Assembly (NCBI GenBank): GCA_002408085.1
Contig: DHQL01000003.1
Span: 48,476 to 112,475, forward strand
DNA length: 64,000 bases
Direction: 5' to 3'
From: Spirochaeta sp. UBA5339
GTDB taxonomy: Bacteria; Spirochaetota; Spirochaetia; DSM-2461
Both the position numbers and the translations under genes were made by a program. Below the pieces are notes generated by a model. The model searched no databases, was not told the DNA's origin, and saw nothing but the letters and a program-made list of their open reading frames with translations. Below, piece after piece: positions 9,543-18,153 of this stretch. How positions within the stretch are numbered: position 1 is the first letter of the stretch; each line of letters opens with the position of its first letter.

Positions 9543-11807
9543 ATGACCAAAGATAATGTTGAACTGATTTGTAATATTGGCGAACTCTCCGATCTCTTTC
9601 GTGAAAAGAGTGATGTCCGGGGCTTTCTGCAGAAGGTCGTCAAGACGGTTTCGGGTCATATGAAGGCCGATGTCTGTTCCATCTATCTCTATGACGAGTA
9701 TCTGGACCGGCTGATTCTGGAGGCAACAGAGGGACTGAATCCCGAGCTGATAGGAAAACTCATTCTCGGTACCGGTGAAGGCCTTGTGGGTACAGCCATG
9801 AAGGAACTCCGGTCCATCCTGGAGAAGAACGGTCAGGAGAACCCTAAATTCAAGGCCATCCCGGGGAGTCTTGAAGAGCAGTATCAGGCCTTTCTTGCGG
9901 TACCTATCCTCAGCGGACTGACCCGTATCGGCGTCCTTGTCCTGCAGCACCACCTTCCCGGCTACTTCAATAAAAACGATATGATGGCCTTCAAGGCCAT
10001 AGCCTCACAGCTTGCGGCCACTCTGGAAAATGCCAAGCTTCTGATGGGGGTTTCCCAGAAGAAGGAGGCTCCACGGAAACAGGAGGATGTATCCCTGATC
10101 AAGGGACAGGCTGTGGTTGAGGGCATCGGTATAGGAAAGGCCTATGTCATGGAGGCCGGCAGGAGCAAAAACCTCTTTACAGGCCTGCCTGAGAGCTGTC
10201 TGAATGCAGGGGAGGAGGACTTTGTAAAGGCTCTCTCCCAGACAGAAGAGCAGCTTCAGGAGCTGCAGACCGAGATGGAGGAGCAGCTTTCCGATGTGGG
10301 CTCACTGATCTTCAGTACTCACCTGCTTATGCTCCGGGACTCCTCGTTTATCGGGAAGATGGAGGAGGATATCAAAGCCGGAGTCTCCCCGTGCAACGCC
10401 ATCATTACCCGGGTGGAGTACTTTATGAAGGTCTTCTCCGAGAGCGACAATCCCAGGCTCCAGGAGAAGGTGCAGGATATTCGGGACCTGGGACACAGAC
10501 TTCTTCGGAACCTTTCCGGTGAGGAGCAGGACTCGGGTGATTATTCCGGACAGGTCCTTGTAGCCCGGGAGCTTCTGCCCTCGGAGCTGGTTAAGATTAC
10601 AGCACAGCATGTGGAGGGCCTTGTCCTCTTCAGTCAGGGAGCTTCCGCCCATATTACCATACTGGCCAAGTCCCTTGGTGTTCCCCTTGTATACACCGAT
10701 GACAAGAGGCTCTTTTCCATCAGCTCAGGAACATTTCTGATTATTGACGGTTTCCAGGGAAACCTGCTGATCAATCCGGGTGAAGACACCCTGACACAGT
10801 ACAGATCCCTCAAAAAGGACCGGCAGCTCATCCTTGATCAGGAGAACCTGATTCAGGAGGAGACCAGGACCCTTGACGGTGAGCGGGTCTATCTGCGTGC
10901 CACCATCAACCTGATCAGCGATATCAAGATGGCTGTAAGGATGAAATCCGAAGGGATCGGGCTCTACCGCTCGGAGTTTCCCTTTCTTATAAGGAACAGC
11001 TTTCCCAGTGAGGACGAGCAGTATCTGGTTTACAAAAAGATCTTTGACGGGATGGACCATCCCCTGATAACCCTCAGGGCCCTTGATATCGGCGGGGATA
11101 AGATCCTCTCCTATGTTCCCGACTCGGAGGAGGAGAACCCCTTCCTCGGACTCCGGGCAATTCGGTTTCTGCTTGAGAACAAGAAAATCTTTGTGGGACA
11201 GCTGAAGGCCATGCTCCGCGCGGGAGAGGGCAGAAAGTTCAGAATCATGTTTCCTCTTATCTCCTCTCTTGATGATTTCAGACAGGCAAAGAGAATGGTG
11301 GACAAGAGCATTGAGTTCCTCAAGAGAGACGGCATGGATTGCGGTCCGGTTCCGGAGCTGGGTGTTATGATTGAGCTTCCCTCGGCGGTTATGATGGTTG
11401 AGGATCTGGCCAAGGAGGCGGACTTCATGTCTGTGGGCTCCAATGACCTTGTTCAGTACTTGCTTGGTGTGGACAGAACCAACGAGAAGGTCTCCGGGCT
11501 CTACGATCCCCGGCACCCTGCGGTTCTGAGGACCATTGCCCGCATAGCCGAGGCCTCTCGTAAGGAGAACTGCACCTTAAGCATATGCGGCAATATGGCC
11601 TTCAATAAAGAGATGGTTTACTTTCTGCTCGGTACGGGAATCACCAATCTATCGATGCCTCCGGTACAGATTCCGGCAATTCAGAGATTTATCAATGCAG
11701 TGGATGTTGAAAAAGCAAGAAGTGACAGTAAGAAGCTGCTGGCAATGAACTCCCTGGAGGAGATACATGCCTTTATTGACAAAGCAGTAAACGGGATTGA
11801 GATCTGA
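9543..11807 (+). CDS. ptsP: GAF-domain phosphoenolpyruvate-protein phosphotransferase
   Basis: An Enzyme I paralogue of the nitrogen-type PTS, transferring phosphate from PEP to an HPr/NPr-like carrier. It has an N-terminal GAF domain (~10-165), the EI N-domain (~180-310), the phosphohistidine domain with H370 in GASAHITILAKSLGVPLV, and the PEP-binding TIM barrel with LGVMIELPSA, VGSNDLVQYLLGVDR and the catalytic C682 in SICGNMA (usual EI reads CGEMA). Length 754 residues. Start is the ATG at 9543, eight bases after TGAGGA; a TTG at 9528 is an alternative. No HPr or EIIA partner is in the window. Confidence 0.93.
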   Translation: MTKDNVELICNIGELSDLFREKSDVRGFLQKVVKTVSGHMKADVCSIYLYDEYLDRLILEATEGLNPELIGKLILGTGEGLVGTAMKELRSILEKNGQENPKFKAIPGSLEEQYQAFLAVPILSGLTRIGVLVLQHHLPGYFNKNDMMAFKAIASQLAATLENAKLLMGVSQKKEAPRKQEDVSLIKGQAVVEGIGIGKAYVMEAGRSKNLFTGLPESCLNAGEEDFVKALSQTEEQLQELQTEMEEQLSDVGSLIFSTHLLMLRDSSFIGKMEEDIKAGVSPCNAIITRVEYFMKVFSESDNPRLQEKVQDIRDLGHRLLRNLSGEEQDSGDYSGQVLVARELLPSELVKITAQHVEGLVLFSQGASAHITILAKSLGVPLVYTDDKRLFSISSGTFLIIDGFQGNLLINPGEDTLTQYRSLKKDRQLILDQENLIQEETRTLDGERVYLRATINLISDIKMAVRMKSEGIGLYRSEFPFLIRNSFPSEDEQYLVYKKIFDGMDHPLITLRALDIGGDKILSYVPDSEEENPFLGLRAIRFLLENKKIFVGQLKAMLRAGEGRKFRIMFPLISSLDDFRQAKRMVDKSIEFLKRDGMDCGPVPELGVMIELPSAVMMVEDLAKEADFMSVGSNDLVQYLLGVDRTNEKVSGLYDPRHPAVLRTIARIAEASRKENCTLSICGNMAFNKEMVYFLLGTGITNLSMPPVQIPAIQRFINAVDVEKARSDSKKLLAMNSLEEIHAFIDKAVNGIEI

Positions 11808-11811
11808 AGGA

Positions 11812-12228
11812 TCAGCAAGCCTCAATATAGTTTGAAAGAATATCCTGAATAGTACGATCCATCAGAGACTTTCTGATATCCTGTTCTGTGTCATACCAGA
11901 AGTTGGCGAGACCACAGTCCACGGAGCGTTCACAGTTCTCTCCCCCTGCGGTACAGGGGGCAAGAAGTACACCCTCTTCAACAGCTTCCAGTACATCAAG
12001 TATGGTAATCTGGTCAAGTTCTCTAGCCAGACGGAAGCCCCCAGAGGCACCTCTGATTGACTCTGTGATTCCGGCTTTTTTAAGTTTTGTGAAAATCTGC
12101 TCAAGAAATATCGGAGACAGGTCCTCCCTGTCGGATATCGATTTAATCGAAATCGGTTTGTTGTCGTCGTTTTTAGCCATGTTCACTATCGCTCTGATAG
12201 CATATCGGCCTTTGGTAGTTATTCTCAT
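11812..12228 (-). CDS. Rrf2-family transcriptional regulator, probably Fe-S binding
   Basis: A 138-residue winged-helix regulator. The N-terminus MRITTKGRYAIRAIVNMA and the segment FLEQIFTKLKKAGITESIRG followed by GASGGFRLA are the classic Rrf2/IscR signature. Three cysteines spaced C-x6-C-x5-C (PCTAGGENCERSVDCGLANFW) correspond to the cluster-ligating region of IscR, so an iron-sulfur cofactor is likely. It is convergent with ptsP and divergent from the UroD-thioredoxin gene, whose promoter lies in the shared 180-base gap; control of that gene is plausible but no operator could be recognised. It could be IscR, CymR or NsrR-like; the target set cannot be told from sequence. Confidence 0.88.
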   Translation of the reverse strand: MRITTKGRYAIRAIVNMAKNDDNKPISIKSISDREDLSPIFLEQIFTKLKKAGITESIRGASGGFRLARELDQITILDVLEAVEEGVLLAPCTAGGENCERSVDCGLANFWYDTEQDIRKSLMDRTIQDILSNYIEAC

Positions 12229-12408
12229 ATTAATATTCTACTGATATTTACTATTCGATAGCAAGTAATAATACCCGTTATGAACAATAGTTTAGTAAGA
12301 ATATATGCGGAAAAAGTACCAAAATTGGCGGGTCTTTTATATAAGGCACAGGGATCAGGGGATTATTATAGACCAAAAGTATGAAAATCCCGGAGGTCAT
12401 CGATTAAT

Positions 12409-13758
12409 ATGAACGGCAAAGAGTTAGTAATGAAAGCGTTTAAGGGAGAAGCTGTAGACAGAGCTCCCTGGGTTCCTTATACAGGTGTTCAGATTGCCAA
12501 CCTGAAAGGCTACAATGCACAGGAAGTTCTTCAGGACGGCGGAAAGCTGCTTGATTGTCTTGTTGAGTCAAACAAACAGTACTCCCCCGACGGTCAGCCT
12601 GTTGTCTTTGATCTTCAGATTGAAGCAGAGATTCTGGGATGTGATCTGCTCTGGGCCGAGGATTCACCCCCCACTGTAAGCAGCCACCCCTTTGCCGAGG
12701 GCAAGGAAGTCCCCACAAAGATTCCCGCAAAAAGCGAAGGCCGTCTGCCCATGATTCTGGATGTTATGGAGAAGTTCAAGGCCGCCGTTGGTGAGACCAC
12801 TGCCCTTTACGGTCTGGTCTGCGGACCCTTCACCCTGGCTTCCCACCTGAGAAGCACCAATATTTTTATGGATATGTACGATGATGAGGACTATGTTAAG
12901 AGTCTGATCTCCTACTCAACAGATGTGGCCATTGCCGTTGCCGACTACTATATCGAGGCGGGCATGGATATTGTCGGTGCCGTTGACCCCCTGATCTCCC
13001 AGATCTCCCCGGAGATGTTCGATCAGTTTATGGCAGCCGATTACAAGCGGTTCTTTGACCATGTACGTTCCAAAGGGGTTTTCAGCTCCTTCTTTGTATG
13101 CGGTGACGCCACAAAGAACCTTGAGGTTATGGCAAAAACCGGTCCCGACTGCCTCTCTATCGATGAGAATATCGATATTGTGGAAGCCAAGAAGATTACC
13201 GATGCCGCAGGCATCATGATCTCCGGTAACCTGCAGCTCACAGTAACCATGCTCCTGGGTAACCAGAAGGACTGTCAGAAGGCCGCCATCGAGCTGATGG
13301 ACAAGGTCGGAACAGAGAGCTTTATCCTGGCTCCCGGATGTGATATGCCCTTCGGTGTTCCCATTGAGAATATTGTTGGAATCGGACAGGCCGTTCAGAA
13401 CATCGATGCCACCAGAAGCTTCCTGGAAAGCTATGTTAAGGAAGAGGTTGAGATCGATGTGGAGATGCCCGACTATGAAAATCTGGAGCATGTCCTGATT
13501 GAGGTTCTGACCATCGACTCCGCCACCTGTGCCGCCTGCGGTTATATGAAGGCCGCCGCCGATGATATGATCGGTATCTTCGGAAGTGACAAGGTTGAGG
13601 TTGTTGAAAGAAAGATCCTCGAACCCGAAAACATTGCCAGACTCGGAAAGCTCGGTGTGGCAAACCTTCCTTCCCTTGCGGTAAACGGAAAGGTAACCCA
13701 TGTCTCCCTTATCCCCTCACGTGCGGAACTTGAGAAAGAGATCGGAGCTCTTGTCTGA
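12409..13758 (+). CDS. UroD/MtaA-fold protein fused to a thioredoxin-like domain
   Basis: A 449-residue fusion. Residues 1-~345 are a uroporphyrinogen-decarboxylase-fold domain of the MtaA/CmuA methyltransferase type (GKELVMKAFKGEAVDRAPWVP start, then YGLVCGPFTLASHLR and the SIDENIDI segment). Residues ~360-449 resemble a small thioredoxin-like domain with a C374-A-A-C377 pair and the cis-proline-like stretch VANLPSLAVNGKVTHV. In MtaA-type corrinoid methyltransferases zinc is held by H-x-C and a later C. Here the first motif is F229-V-C231, with no histidine, while C311 (APGCDMPFG) is kept. The ribosome site GGAGGTC precedes the ATG. Two CobW-type GTPases follow after a terminator. Likely a thiol- or metal-dependent methyl- or corrinoid-handling protein; true heme-pathway decarboxylase activity is unlikely. 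Function not established. Confidence 0.8.
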   Translation: MNGKELVMKAFKGEAVDRAPWVPYTGVQIANLKGYNAQEVLQDGGKLLDCLVESNKQYSPDGQPVVFDLQIEAEILGCDLLWAEDSPPTVSSHPFAEGKEVPTKIPAKSEGRLPMILDVMEKFKAAVGETTALYGLVCGPFTLASHLRSTNIFMDMYDDEDYVKSLISYSTDVAIAVADYYIEAGMDIVGAVDPLISQISPEMFDQFMAADYKRFFDHVRSKGVFSSFFVCGDATKNLEVMAKTGPDCLSIDENIDIVEAKKITDAAGIMISGNLQLTVTMLLGNQKDCQKAAIELMDKVGTESFILAPGCDMPFGVPIENIVGIGQAVQNIDATRSFLESYVKEEVEIDVEMPDYENLEHVLIEVLTIDSATCAACGYMKAAADDMIGIFGSDKVEVVERKILEPENIARLGKLGVANLPSLAVNGKVTHVSLIPSRAELEKEIGALV

Positions 13759-13791
13759 TTGAATTCCGGCAGGATATAACCTGGTGATACT

Positions 13792-13830
13792 CGCCCCGCC
13801 GGTCCACGGACCCGGCCGGGGCGTTTTTTT
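13792..13830 (+). terminator. Terminator after the UroD-thioredoxin gene
   Basis: A GC-rich stem, GCCCCGCCGG against CCGGCCGGGGC with one bulge, closes at about 13822 and runs straight into seven T (13824-13830). A second small hairpin, GCAGCC-TTTG-GGCTGC, lies at 13831-13846. Confidence 0.8.
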
Positions 13831-13872
13831 GCAGCCTTTGGGCTGCTTATCGAATTATTGAGGGGAGAGATG

Positions 13873-14793
13873 ATGGGTTCAAAAATCGATGTGGTGCTTC
13901 TCGCCGGATTTCTGGGAGCCGGAAAAACAACGGTTCTCAATGAGCTGATCAGGACATTCGGCACCAGAAAACTGGGACTTCTTGTCAACGATTTCGGTGA
14001 GGTGCCGGTGGACGGTTCCTTTTTAAAGAGCGAAAACCCGGAGCTTCTGGAGGGGGGACACAAGATCTATGAGATCGGCAACGGTTCCATCTTCTGTTCC
14101 TGTCTGAAGGCACCCTTCCTCTATGGTCTGAAGTATTTTGCCACCCAGAGTCCCGACCTGCTCTTTATCGAGGCTTCCGGCCTGTCGGACCCCTCAAGTA
14201 TGCAGAAGATCCTGACTGAGCACGGTCTTGAAGATAGTTTTGAGATCAGAAGGGTTGTGACTCTTGTGGACCCTGTGAAGTATAAGGCCCTTGTTCATGT
14301 TCTGGATGTTATCGGAAGGCAGATTCAGGCTGCCGATCAGATACTGGTAAACAAGTGCGATCTGGTTCCTGAAAGAGAGCTGAAAGAGCTTCTGGGTGAT
14401 CTTGAGACGAGGACCGGTGTACCCGTACAGACCGGTTCTTTTGGAGACTTCGATTACGGATTCATCCTCTCGGGATCTTCACAGCGGCGACTTGCCGAAC
14501 GGGAGAGCTGCAACACTCCCGAGACAAGGCCCGGAAGCCTTTTCCTTGAGGGAAACCTGGAGAGTGAGCAGGTTCTGAAGGATTTTATGAGCCGCATTGA
14601 GGGTGCCAGCTACCGGGTAAAGGGATTCCTGAAGATTGCCGGGAAGATGCTCTATGTCTCCGATAACGGCAGAGGTTATACAATTACTCCCGCCGAAAAG
14701 ACCGGAATAAGAGAGGGACTGACAGTGCTCTGTCCCAGAGAAAATGAATCGATTATTGCCAGTTTGTGGAAAGAAGTAAGAGGAGTTGAGTGA
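13873..14793 (+). CDS. CobW/G3E-family GTPase (first of a pair)
   Basis: A G3E P-loop GTPase of the CobW/YeiR/MeaB-neighbour type; relatives deliver metals or help load cofactors into metalloenzymes. Walker A is AGFLGAGKTT, the guanine-specificity motif is VNKCDL, and IEASGLSDP matches the Walker B region. The metal-binding loop reads GNGSIFCSC in place of the canonical G-C-x-C-C, so one cysteine position is changed. The C-terminal CobW domain is short. I chose the second of two adjacent ATGs (13873) because GGGGAG ends five bases before it. The second GTPase starts immediately after its stop, so the two are translationally coupled. Metal specificity cannot be read from the sequence. Confidence 0.85.
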   Translation: MGSKIDVVLLAGFLGAGKTTVLNELIRTFGTRKLGLLVNDFGEVPVDGSFLKSENPELLEGGHKIYEIGNGSIFCSCLKAPFLYGLKYFATQSPDLLFIEASGLSDPSSMQKILTEHGLEDSFEIRRVVTLVDPVKYKALVHVLDVIGRQIQAADQILVNKCDLVPERELKELLGDLETRTGVPVQTGSFGDFDYGFILSGSSQRRLAERESCNTPETRPGSLFLEGNLESEQVLKDFMSRIEGASYRVKGFLKIAGKMLYVSDNGRGYTITPAEKTGIREGLTVLCPRENESIIASLWKEVRGVE

Positions 14794-15867
14794 ATGACTA
14801 AACTGATACTGCTGGGAGGATTCCTGGGTTCCGGGAAGACCACTTTTATGGTTCAGGCCGCATCGGCCCTGGAGAAGAGAGGCCTGAAGGTCTCGGTTAT
14901 CAGCAATGACCAGGGGGATACTCTGGTGGATACAATGTTTCCCATGCTTGAGGGAATCGATTCTCATGAGGTTTCCGGAGGCTGTTTCTGCTGCCGGTTT
15001 CCGGATTTTCTCGAAACCGTCAAATCTGTCATTTCCGAAAGAGAGCCCGATGTGATTATTGCCGAGGCCGTGGGAAGCTGCACCGATCTGGCTGCCACCG
15101 TGGTGAATCCGATGATTCAGTTTCACTCTGATACGGTTGAGGTTAAGGCCTTTCTGACTCTGGTGGACGGTCTTAGACTTCAGAAGGAGTATCTGGAAAT
15201 GGATCTGTTCCGCCCCCTTCAGGCGGGTGAGGTCCTGGTCTCCCATCAGATAAGAGAGTCGGAAGTTCTGGTTGTTTCCAAGACAGACCTTCTCGATGAC
15301 AGTCAGAAGGAGGGAGCCGCCGGGTTTCTGGGCAGGCTTAATCCCTCAGTTGACCTGAGGCTCTGTTCCGCCCGGACCGGGGAAGGTATGGATGAACTTC
15401 TGGATGCCTGTCTGAAGGGATTTCCCCTGGACTTCTCCGAGAGAATTCCCATCGACTACGATGTCTATGCGGCGGCAGAGGCGGAGTACGGCTGGTATAA
15501 CGGTTCCTGGATTATCGAGGGGAGTGACGATACGGACCCTATGGAGTTCTCCTTTCCTCTGATGGAGTCCTTCCGGAATCCCGAACTGGGAGATGTGGCC
15601 CATGCCAAGATACTTCTGACTACACCCTCAGGAGCACTGAAGGTCAGTTATGTTATGGGACATATTCAGGCGGATGAGATCAATGTGCCCGAAGGAATGG
15701 TCAGGGAGATGCAGGTGGTTCTCAATGTCCGCTCCGCCTGTCCTCCTGAAAATATTGAGAACCATGTGCTTGGAATACACAGGGATCTTGAAAAGAGGGG
15801 ATTCAAGGTCAGAGACTACAGCTGGAACTCTCTGGTGCCTTCTCCTCCCGAACCCTACTACTCCTGA
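14794..15867 (+). CDS. CobW/G3E-family GTPase (second of a pair)
   Basis: A 357-residue G3E GTPase with Walker A GGFLGSGKTT, canonical metal motif GGCFCC (Cys-x-Cys-Cys), AEAVGSCTDL and guanine motif VSKTDL. The ATG abuts the stop codon of the preceding GTPase (TGAATG). The C-terminal ~130 residues form an extension that is not the usual CobW C-terminal domain and contains the acidic stretch EGSDDTDPMEF. Proteins of this build are often found beside corrinoid methyltransferase genes. That context, with the MtaA-like gene upstream, suggests a role in metal or cofactor loading of a methyltransferase; this is inference. Confidence 0.83.
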   Translation: MTKLILLGGFLGSGKTTFMVQAASALEKRGLKVSVISNDQGDTLVDTMFPMLEGIDSHEVSGGCFCCRFPDFLETVKSVISEREPDVIIAEAVGSCTDLAATVVNPMIQFHSDTVEVKAFLTLVDGLRLQKEYLEMDLFRPLQAGEVLVSHQIRESEVLVVSKTDLLDDSQKEGAAGFLGRLNPSVDLRLCSARTGEGMDELLDACLKGFPLDFSERIPIDYDVYAAAEAEYGWYNGSWIIEGSDDTDPMEFSFPLMESFRNPELGDVAHAKILLTTPSGALKVSYVMGHIQADEINVPEGMVREMQVVLNVRSACPPENIENHVLGIHRDLEKRGFKVRDYSWNSLVPSPPEPYYS

Positions 15868-15933
15868 TATCTCAGCCGGCAGGGCTGCAGGGCATGGTTC
15901 CTGCAGCTGCCGCTTCAGATTTTCAGCCGGGTG

Positions 15934-16428
15934 CTAGAATACGTAGCGTACTCCCAGGGATGTGGACCAGGCAAAGTCGAAGCCCTGGATAAAGAACATT
16001 CCCGGTCCTCCCTCGATATAGAGGTTGAGGGGGATCTCTTCAAAGGTATGCTCCCATCGGATAAATCCCATCACAGACATATCAAACTTGTCACCAATGT
16101 GAAAGTTTACCTGGGGACCTATGGAGAGGGGAAAGGAGAGACCCTTGATCTTTATGTCGGCGATGGTAAACATCATATTTGCACCGAGGGTGAAATCCTT
16201 GTTGTAGAAGGTGCCTGCCAGAACATTGAATTCCAGAAAGTTGGCTGCCCTGTAGCCGAAGACAAATCCCGTGGGATAACCGAGGGCCAGTCCGGCCTTT
16301 GCTCTTCCTTCAAGGTTCTTCGTACTCAGATTGATCTCCTTGATCTCTCTGTCATCTAAAGAGTTCTCCTGGGCAAAGAGAGGAGCGCTGAGGGAAATCA
16401 GCATCAGTATCACAAGCAGTTTTTTCAC
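15934..16428 (-). CDS. Small outer-membrane beta-barrel-like protein
   Basis: A 164-residue exported protein: signal peptide of about 19 residues (MKKLLVILMLISLSAPLFA, cleavage before QE), then alternating hydrophobic/polar beta-strand-like segments rich in glycine and aromatics, ending in LGVRYVF with the terminal phenylalanine typical of outer-membrane barrel proteins. The size would suit an eight-stranded barrel. It stands alone, convergent with the CobW pair. Function unknown. Confidence 0.75.
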   Translation of the reverse strand: MKKLLVILMLISLSAPLFAQENSLDDREIKEINLSTKNLEGRAKAGLALGYPTGFVFGYRAANFLEFNVLAGTFYNKDFTLGANMMFTIADIKIKGLSFPLSIGPQVNFHIGDKFDMSVMGFIRWEHTFEEIPLNLYIEGGPGMFFIQGFDFAWSTSLGVRYVF

Positions 16429-16571
16429 TTTTTGTACTCCCCGGGTTCAGAACCCGATTATTAAAGTATTGAGATTCAGTATCGAACTATTATACCCCAA
16501 AGACCGGAATTTTCATCCCCGGATATAAAGATTAACAAAATGTTCCACTTTCTTTTTCCTGGCCTCAAACA

Positions 16572-16982
16572 ATGGTGTATCAGGGGCATTACTGTGCAGA
16601 ATCTCCGGGCTGTGGTAGACTTGAAGATATGAATGATATTGAAGCCCCCGAAGTCAAACATGACGCCGCCAGAGTTGAGAAAGTCAGGCAGAAACTGGCC
16701 CCCCTGAGCAGGCTGGAGCATATGGTTCAGACATTCAAAATCTTCGGAGACCCCTCCCGCCTGAGGATAATCAATGCCCTGATAGAGGGGGAGCTCTGTG
16801 TTCATGAGATTGCCGAACTGATGGATATGAGTCAGCCCGCGGTGTCTCATCAGCTCAGGCAGCTAAAACAGGCCCACGTGGTCAACTCCCGAAGGGACGG
16901 AAAGCACATCTTCTACTCTCTCAAGGATGCCCATGTGATCCAGATATACCGAATCTGTCAGGAACATATTGAAGAGGGTTGA
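16572..16982 (+). CDS. ArsR/SmtB-family metal-sensing repressor
   Basis: A winged-helix repressor. The DNA-recognition helix lies in ELMDMSQPAVSHQLRQLKQA, preceded by ELCVHEI, the alpha-3 metal-motif position of the family. The last helix carries D-x-H-x10-H-x2-E exactly (D119, H121, H132, E135 counted from the first ATG), which is the alpha-5 zinc site of SmtB and CzrA. Zinc or cadmium sensing is therefore likely. Start is uncertain: the ATG at 16572 adds an N-terminal H-C...C stretch that could supply extra ligands, while the ATG at 16629 gives a more usual length of 117. Neither has a strong ribosome site. A matching inverted-repeat operator sits before the P-type ATPase gene about 2 kb downstream, and none is seen before this gene. 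Confidence 0.9.
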   Translation: MVYQGHYCAESPGCGRLEDMNDIEAPEVKHDAARVEKVRQKLAPLSRLEHMVQTFKIFGDPSRLRIINALIEGELCVHEIAELMDMSQPAVSHQLRQLKQAHVVNSRRDGKHIFYSLKDAHVIQIYRICQEHIEEG

Positions 16983-17061
16983 TCCCTCACACCAGTGATT
17001 ATTTCCAGCGATTTACACCGACGATTCAGCAATAACTACCAACAGTCTCAAGGAGTCCATT

Positions 17062-18153
17062 ATGATCTACAGAAATTACGGCCGCAGCGGCCTGAAAACA
17101 GCCGCCATCGGTTTCGGGGGCATGCGTTTTGAAAATCCCCATGATATCGACGCTTCGGCGGAGACAGTTCTTCACGCCTTTGACAAGGGAATAACCTACT
17201 TTGATACGGCTCCCGGCTACTGCGACGACAAGTCCGAGTTTATTATGGGCCGGGCAGTGGCAGAGATGAAGAAGTCAGGCAGGCCCTTTACCCTCTCCAC
17301 CAAGAGCAGCAAGAGCGACGGATCTGTTCTCCGGGAGGAGCTTGAACGATCTCTGGAGCGCCTCGGTGTGGACTGCATCGACTTCTATAACTGCTGGTAT
17401 GTTCTGACCATGGAGGACTGGGAGGGCCGCAAGAGGGGCGGCGCCGTTGATGCCATCCTCAAGGCAAAGGAGGAGGGGCTGATCAAGCATGCCGTCTTCT
17501 CTACCCATCTTGGGGGAGCCGATATCCGCAGGGTTATCGAAGAGGGATACTTTGAAGGTGTGACCCTGGGCTACTCGGTTATGAACTCCGCCTACAGACA
17601 GGAGGGTATCGAAGCCGCCGCCGAGAACGGAATGGGCGCTGTTATTATGAACCCCCTCGGGGGAGGGCTGATTACCGGAAGCGGGGATGCCCTGGACTTT
17701 CTAAAGGTCCGGCCCGAACAGACCTTGCTGGAGAGCGCCATCCACTTCCTTCTCAATGATGAGAGAATCTCCACCTTTCTTGTGGGGTTCCGGAACAAGG
17801 ATGATGTGGACAGCGCCGTTGCCGCGGTGGAGAGCTTCCGTCCCTATACGGCCGAAGAAACGGCCAAGCTGACAAAGAGCATTACCGAAGACTTCAACTC
17901 CCTCTGTACCAGCTGCCGTTACTGCGATGTCTGTCCCGAGGAAATTCATGTCTGGGCTTTTCAGGAGGTCTGGAATCATCTGAAACTGACGGGAAGCACC
18001 GATGGTCTGGCAAACCGTCTGAAATATCACTGGTCCGCGGATCTGACCGAGCTTGAGCGCTGTACCTCCTGTGGCGCCTGCGAGGCGGCGTGTACCCAGA
18101 AGCTGCCCATCCTGGACCGCTTTGCACAGCTGGAAAAGGAGCTGAAGTCATGA
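17062..18153 (+). CDS. Aldo-keto reductase with C-terminal ferredoxin-type iron-sulfur domain
   Basis: A 363-residue oxidoreductase. Residues 1-~275 are an aldo-keto reductase barrel (NYGRSGLKTAAIGFGGMRF, FDTAPGYC with the conserved Tyr, LSTKSSK with the conserved Lys). Residues ~280-360 carry two cysteine clusters, CTSCRYCDVCP and CTSCGACEAACTQKLPI, consistent with 4Fe-4S binding. The usual catalytic histidine position (DxYLxH in relatives) reads IDFYNCW, so the histidine seems to be lost. Electron exchange with ferredoxin is likely; substrate unknown. Its stop codon overlaps the start of the sirtuin gene (ATGA). Confidence 0.9.
   Translation: MIYRNYGRSGLKTAAIGFGGMRFENPHDIDASAETVLHAFDKGITYFDTAPGYCDDKSEFIMGRAVAEMKKSGRPFTLSTKSSKSDGSVLREELERSLERLGVDCIDFYNCWYVLTMEDWEGRKRGGAVDAILKAKEEGLIKHAVFSTHLGGADIRRVIEEGYFEGVTLGYSVMNSAYRQEGIEAAAENGMGAVIMNPLGGGLITGSGDALDFLKVRPEQTLLESAIHFLLNDERISTFLVGFRNKDDVDSAVAAVESFRPYTAEETAKLTKSITEDFNSLCTSCRYCDVCPEEIHVWAFQEVWNHLKLTGSTDGLANRLKYHWSADLTELERCTSCGACEAACTQKLPILDRFAQLEKELKS

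Noticed and set aside
13831..13846. GCAGCC-TTTG-GGCTGC hairpin as a separate terminator
   Set aside because: No T-run follows it; it sits directly after the strong terminator and before the CobW gene, so it is noted only as a stem.
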